Of a stretch of DNA of 5,934 nucleotides, positions 4,493-5,934 are shown piece by piece. Source of the stretch: Bacteroidales bacterium UBA1187 (GTDB taxonomy: Bacteria > Bacteroidota > Bacteroidia > Bacteroidales > Paludibacteraceae); assembly GCA_002309835.1 (NCBI GenBank), contig DBYL01000043.1, positions 6,544-12,477 on the forward strand. The letters are read 5' to 3'. Under the pieces are notes generated by a model that worked only from the letters and a program-made list of their open reading frames with translations, searched no databases and was not told the origin of the DNA. How positions within the stretch are numbered: position 1 is the stretch's first letter; the number at the start of each line of letters is the position of its first letter. A program made the translations under genes and the position numbers.

Positions 4493-5934
4493 ATGATTAA
4501 AATTACTTTCCCGGACGGGAGCGTCCGTGAGTATGAGAACGGCGTGACGCCGTTACAAATCGCTGAGTCTATCAGCAGTCGTCTGGCGCAGGACATTCTT
4601 TGCGCATCGGTCAATGACCAAATCGTAGAACTCAATTTCCCTATTCAAGAGGACAGCAGTATCAAACTCCATAAATGGGAGGATGAGCAGGCGAAGCATG
4701 CATTCTGGCATACCTCGAGTCACTTGATGGCGGAGGCTTTGCAGGAGCTCTATCCGGGTATCCAATTCGGTATCGGACCAGCTATCGAGAACGGTTTTTA
4801 CTACGATGTAATGCCGCCCGAGGGCGTAGTCATCAACGACACCTGTTTCGCCGCTATCGAGAACAAGATGATGGAGTTGCGTGCGAAGAAAGAAGTGCTG
4901 GAGAAGCGCTCTATCAGCAAAGCGGATGCGCTCAAAGCTTTCGGCGATAAGGGCCAGAGTTATAAATGCGAACTGATCTCTGAACTGGAGGACGGACATA
5001 TTACGACTTATACGCAAGGTGCGTTCACGGATCTCTGCCGCGGTCCGCACTTGCTTTCCACCGAACCTATCAAGGCCGTCAAGGTGCTGAGTTGCTCTGC
5101 AGCCTACTGGCGTGGCGATGAGAAACGCCCGATGATGACGCGTATCTACGGCATCTCGTTCCCCAAGAAAGCGTTGCTCGATGAGTATCTGGCGCTGCTC
5201 GAGGAAGCGAAGAAACGTGACCACCGTAAGATCGGTAAGGACCTCGAGTTGTTCATGTTCTCCGACATGGTCGGCAAAGGTCTGCCTATCTGGTTACCGA
5301 AAGGTACTGCCCTCCGTCTGCGTTTGGAAGATTTTCTCAAGAAAATCCAGAAGCGTTATGGTTACGAACAGGTTATCACGCCGCATATCGGTAGTAAGAC
5401 ACTCTATATGACTTCCGGTCACTGGGACCACTACGGCAAGGACTCGTTCCAGCCGATTACCACGCCGGAAGAGGGTGAGGTGTACCTCCTTAAGCCGATG
5501 AACTGCCCTCACCACTGCGCGATATACAAGAACAGCCCGCGGAGTTACAAAGATCTGCCGTTCCGCTGTGCGGAATTCGGTACGGTCTATCGCTACGAGC
5601 AGAGCGGAGAGTTGCACGGACTGACGCGTGTACGTTCGTTCACGCAAGACGATGCGCATATCTTCTGCCGTCCCGACCAGGTGAAGCAGGAGTTCATCCG
5701 CGTGATGGAGATCATCAATATCATCTTCAAGGCGCTGAACTTCGAGAACTACGAGGCGCAGATCTCGCTTCGTGACCCCAACAACCACGAGAAATACGTA
5801 GGTTCAGATGAAATATGGGAGCACGCAGAGAATGCCATCCGTGAGGCATGCAAGGAGATGAATTTGCCGGCTCGTGAAGAGACCGGTGAGGCCGCTTTCT
5901 ACGGTCCGAAACTCGACTTCATGGTGAAGGATGC
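4493..5934 (+). CDS. thrS: Threonyl-tRNA synthetase (3' end beyond window)
   Basis: The visible 480 codons are about three quarters of a usual enzyme of about 640-650 residues. It charges tRNA-Thr with threonine in the cytoplasm. Domains in order: N-terminal TGS domain (about 1-62), the editing domain with HTSSH (His73, His77) and LCRGPH (Cys182, His186) that removes mischarged serine, then the class II catalytic core from about 245. In the core, LPKGTALR (269-276) belongs to motif 1. Cys338 in MNCPHH and His389 in QDDAHIF are two of the three ligands of the active-site zinc. Arg367 in GTVYRYE is the conserved motif 2 arginine. The third zinc ligand, motif 3 and the anticodon-binding domain lie beyond the window. 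Ser382 replaces a Gly I expect in RVRGFTQDDAH. The ATG at 4493 gives the normal MIKITFPDGS start. Long antisense frames over it are shadows. Confidence 0.98.
   Translation, partial: MIKITFPDGSVREYENGVTPLQIAESISSRLAQDILCASVNDQIVELNFPIQEDSSIKLHKWEDEQAKHAFWHTSSHLMAEALQELYPGIQFGIGPAIENGFYYDVMPPEGVVINDTCFAAIENKMMELRAKKEVLEKRSISKADALKAFGDKGQSYKCELISELEDGHITTYTQGAFTDLCRGPHLLSTEPIKAVKVLSCSAAYWRGDEKRPMMTRIYGISFPKKALLDEYLALLEEAKKRDHRKIGKDLELFMFSDMVGKGLPIWLPKGTALRLRLEDFLKKIQKRYGYEQVITPHIGSKTLYMTSGHWDHYGKDSFQPITTPEEGEVYLLKPMNCPHHCAIYKNSPRSYKDLPFRCAEFGTVYRYEQSGELHGLTRVRSFTQDDAHIFCRPDQVKQEFIRVMEIINIIFKALNFENYEAQISLRDPNNHEKYVGSDEIWEHAENAIREACKEMNLPAREETGEAAFYGPKLDFMVKD

Noticed and set aside
4553..5788. Long antisense open frames on the minus strand (4553-5224 and 5294-5788)
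   Set aside because: They lie entirely opposite thrS, match no family I recognise, and are rich in Arg and Leu as expected for the reverse of a conserved coding sequence.

Overview
The window comes from a member of the Bacteroidota, most likely order Bacteroidales. Three promoters fit the Bacteroides-type consensus (a -33 TTG/TTTG, a 20-bp spacer and a -7 TAnnTTTG). No convincing Shine-Dalgarno sites are seen. The proteins match Bacteroidales-type families: DUF5020, a secreted Endonuclease I with a Bacteroidales-style C-terminal tail, and S1/P1 nuclease. I cannot name a genus.

The left half (about 1-3632) is one leftward transcription unit of five tightly packed genes. In transcription order they are: a small MgtC/SapB membrane protein, a secreted S1/P1 zinc nuclease, a secreted Endonuclease I, a DUF5020 outer-membrane beta-barrel (Tsx-like by my reading), and an NhaC-family antiporter that runs off the left edge. 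Junctions are stop-start abutments, short gaps or overlaps. The last four genes have no promoter of their own that I can see. The simplest reading is a nucleic-acid scavenging operon: two nucleases cut DNA/RNA outside the inner membrane, S1/P1 may also release nucleosides through 3'-nucleotidase activity, and the barrel may admit the products. The roles of MgtC and NhaC would be ionic support. This is inference from gene content.

The intergenic region 3578-3706 holds two divergent promoters back to back. Each has a small dyad that starts in its -7 box. Rightward from it runs a HAD-family phosphatase of the phosphoglycolate phosphatase type (3707-4351). Five 7-bp repeat units are built into its coding sequence between catalytic motifs III and IV.

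A third promoter (4373-4404) drives thrS, threonyl-tRNA synthetase. The gene starts at 4493 and is cut by the right edge after 480 codons. Its roughly 80-nt leader can form two hairpins whose loops both display U-UGU-purine, the pattern of a threonine anticodon loop. A 7-nt upstream segment could instead pair with the first loop. This makes the leader a candidate autoregulatory element.

Other points of interest are a 50-nt overlap that encodes both a protein tail and the next gene's signal peptide, a TTCA repeat across the MgtC/S1-P1 junction, an NhaC-type protein that appears to lack its first membrane helix, and a cysteine-rich DUF5020 barrel.
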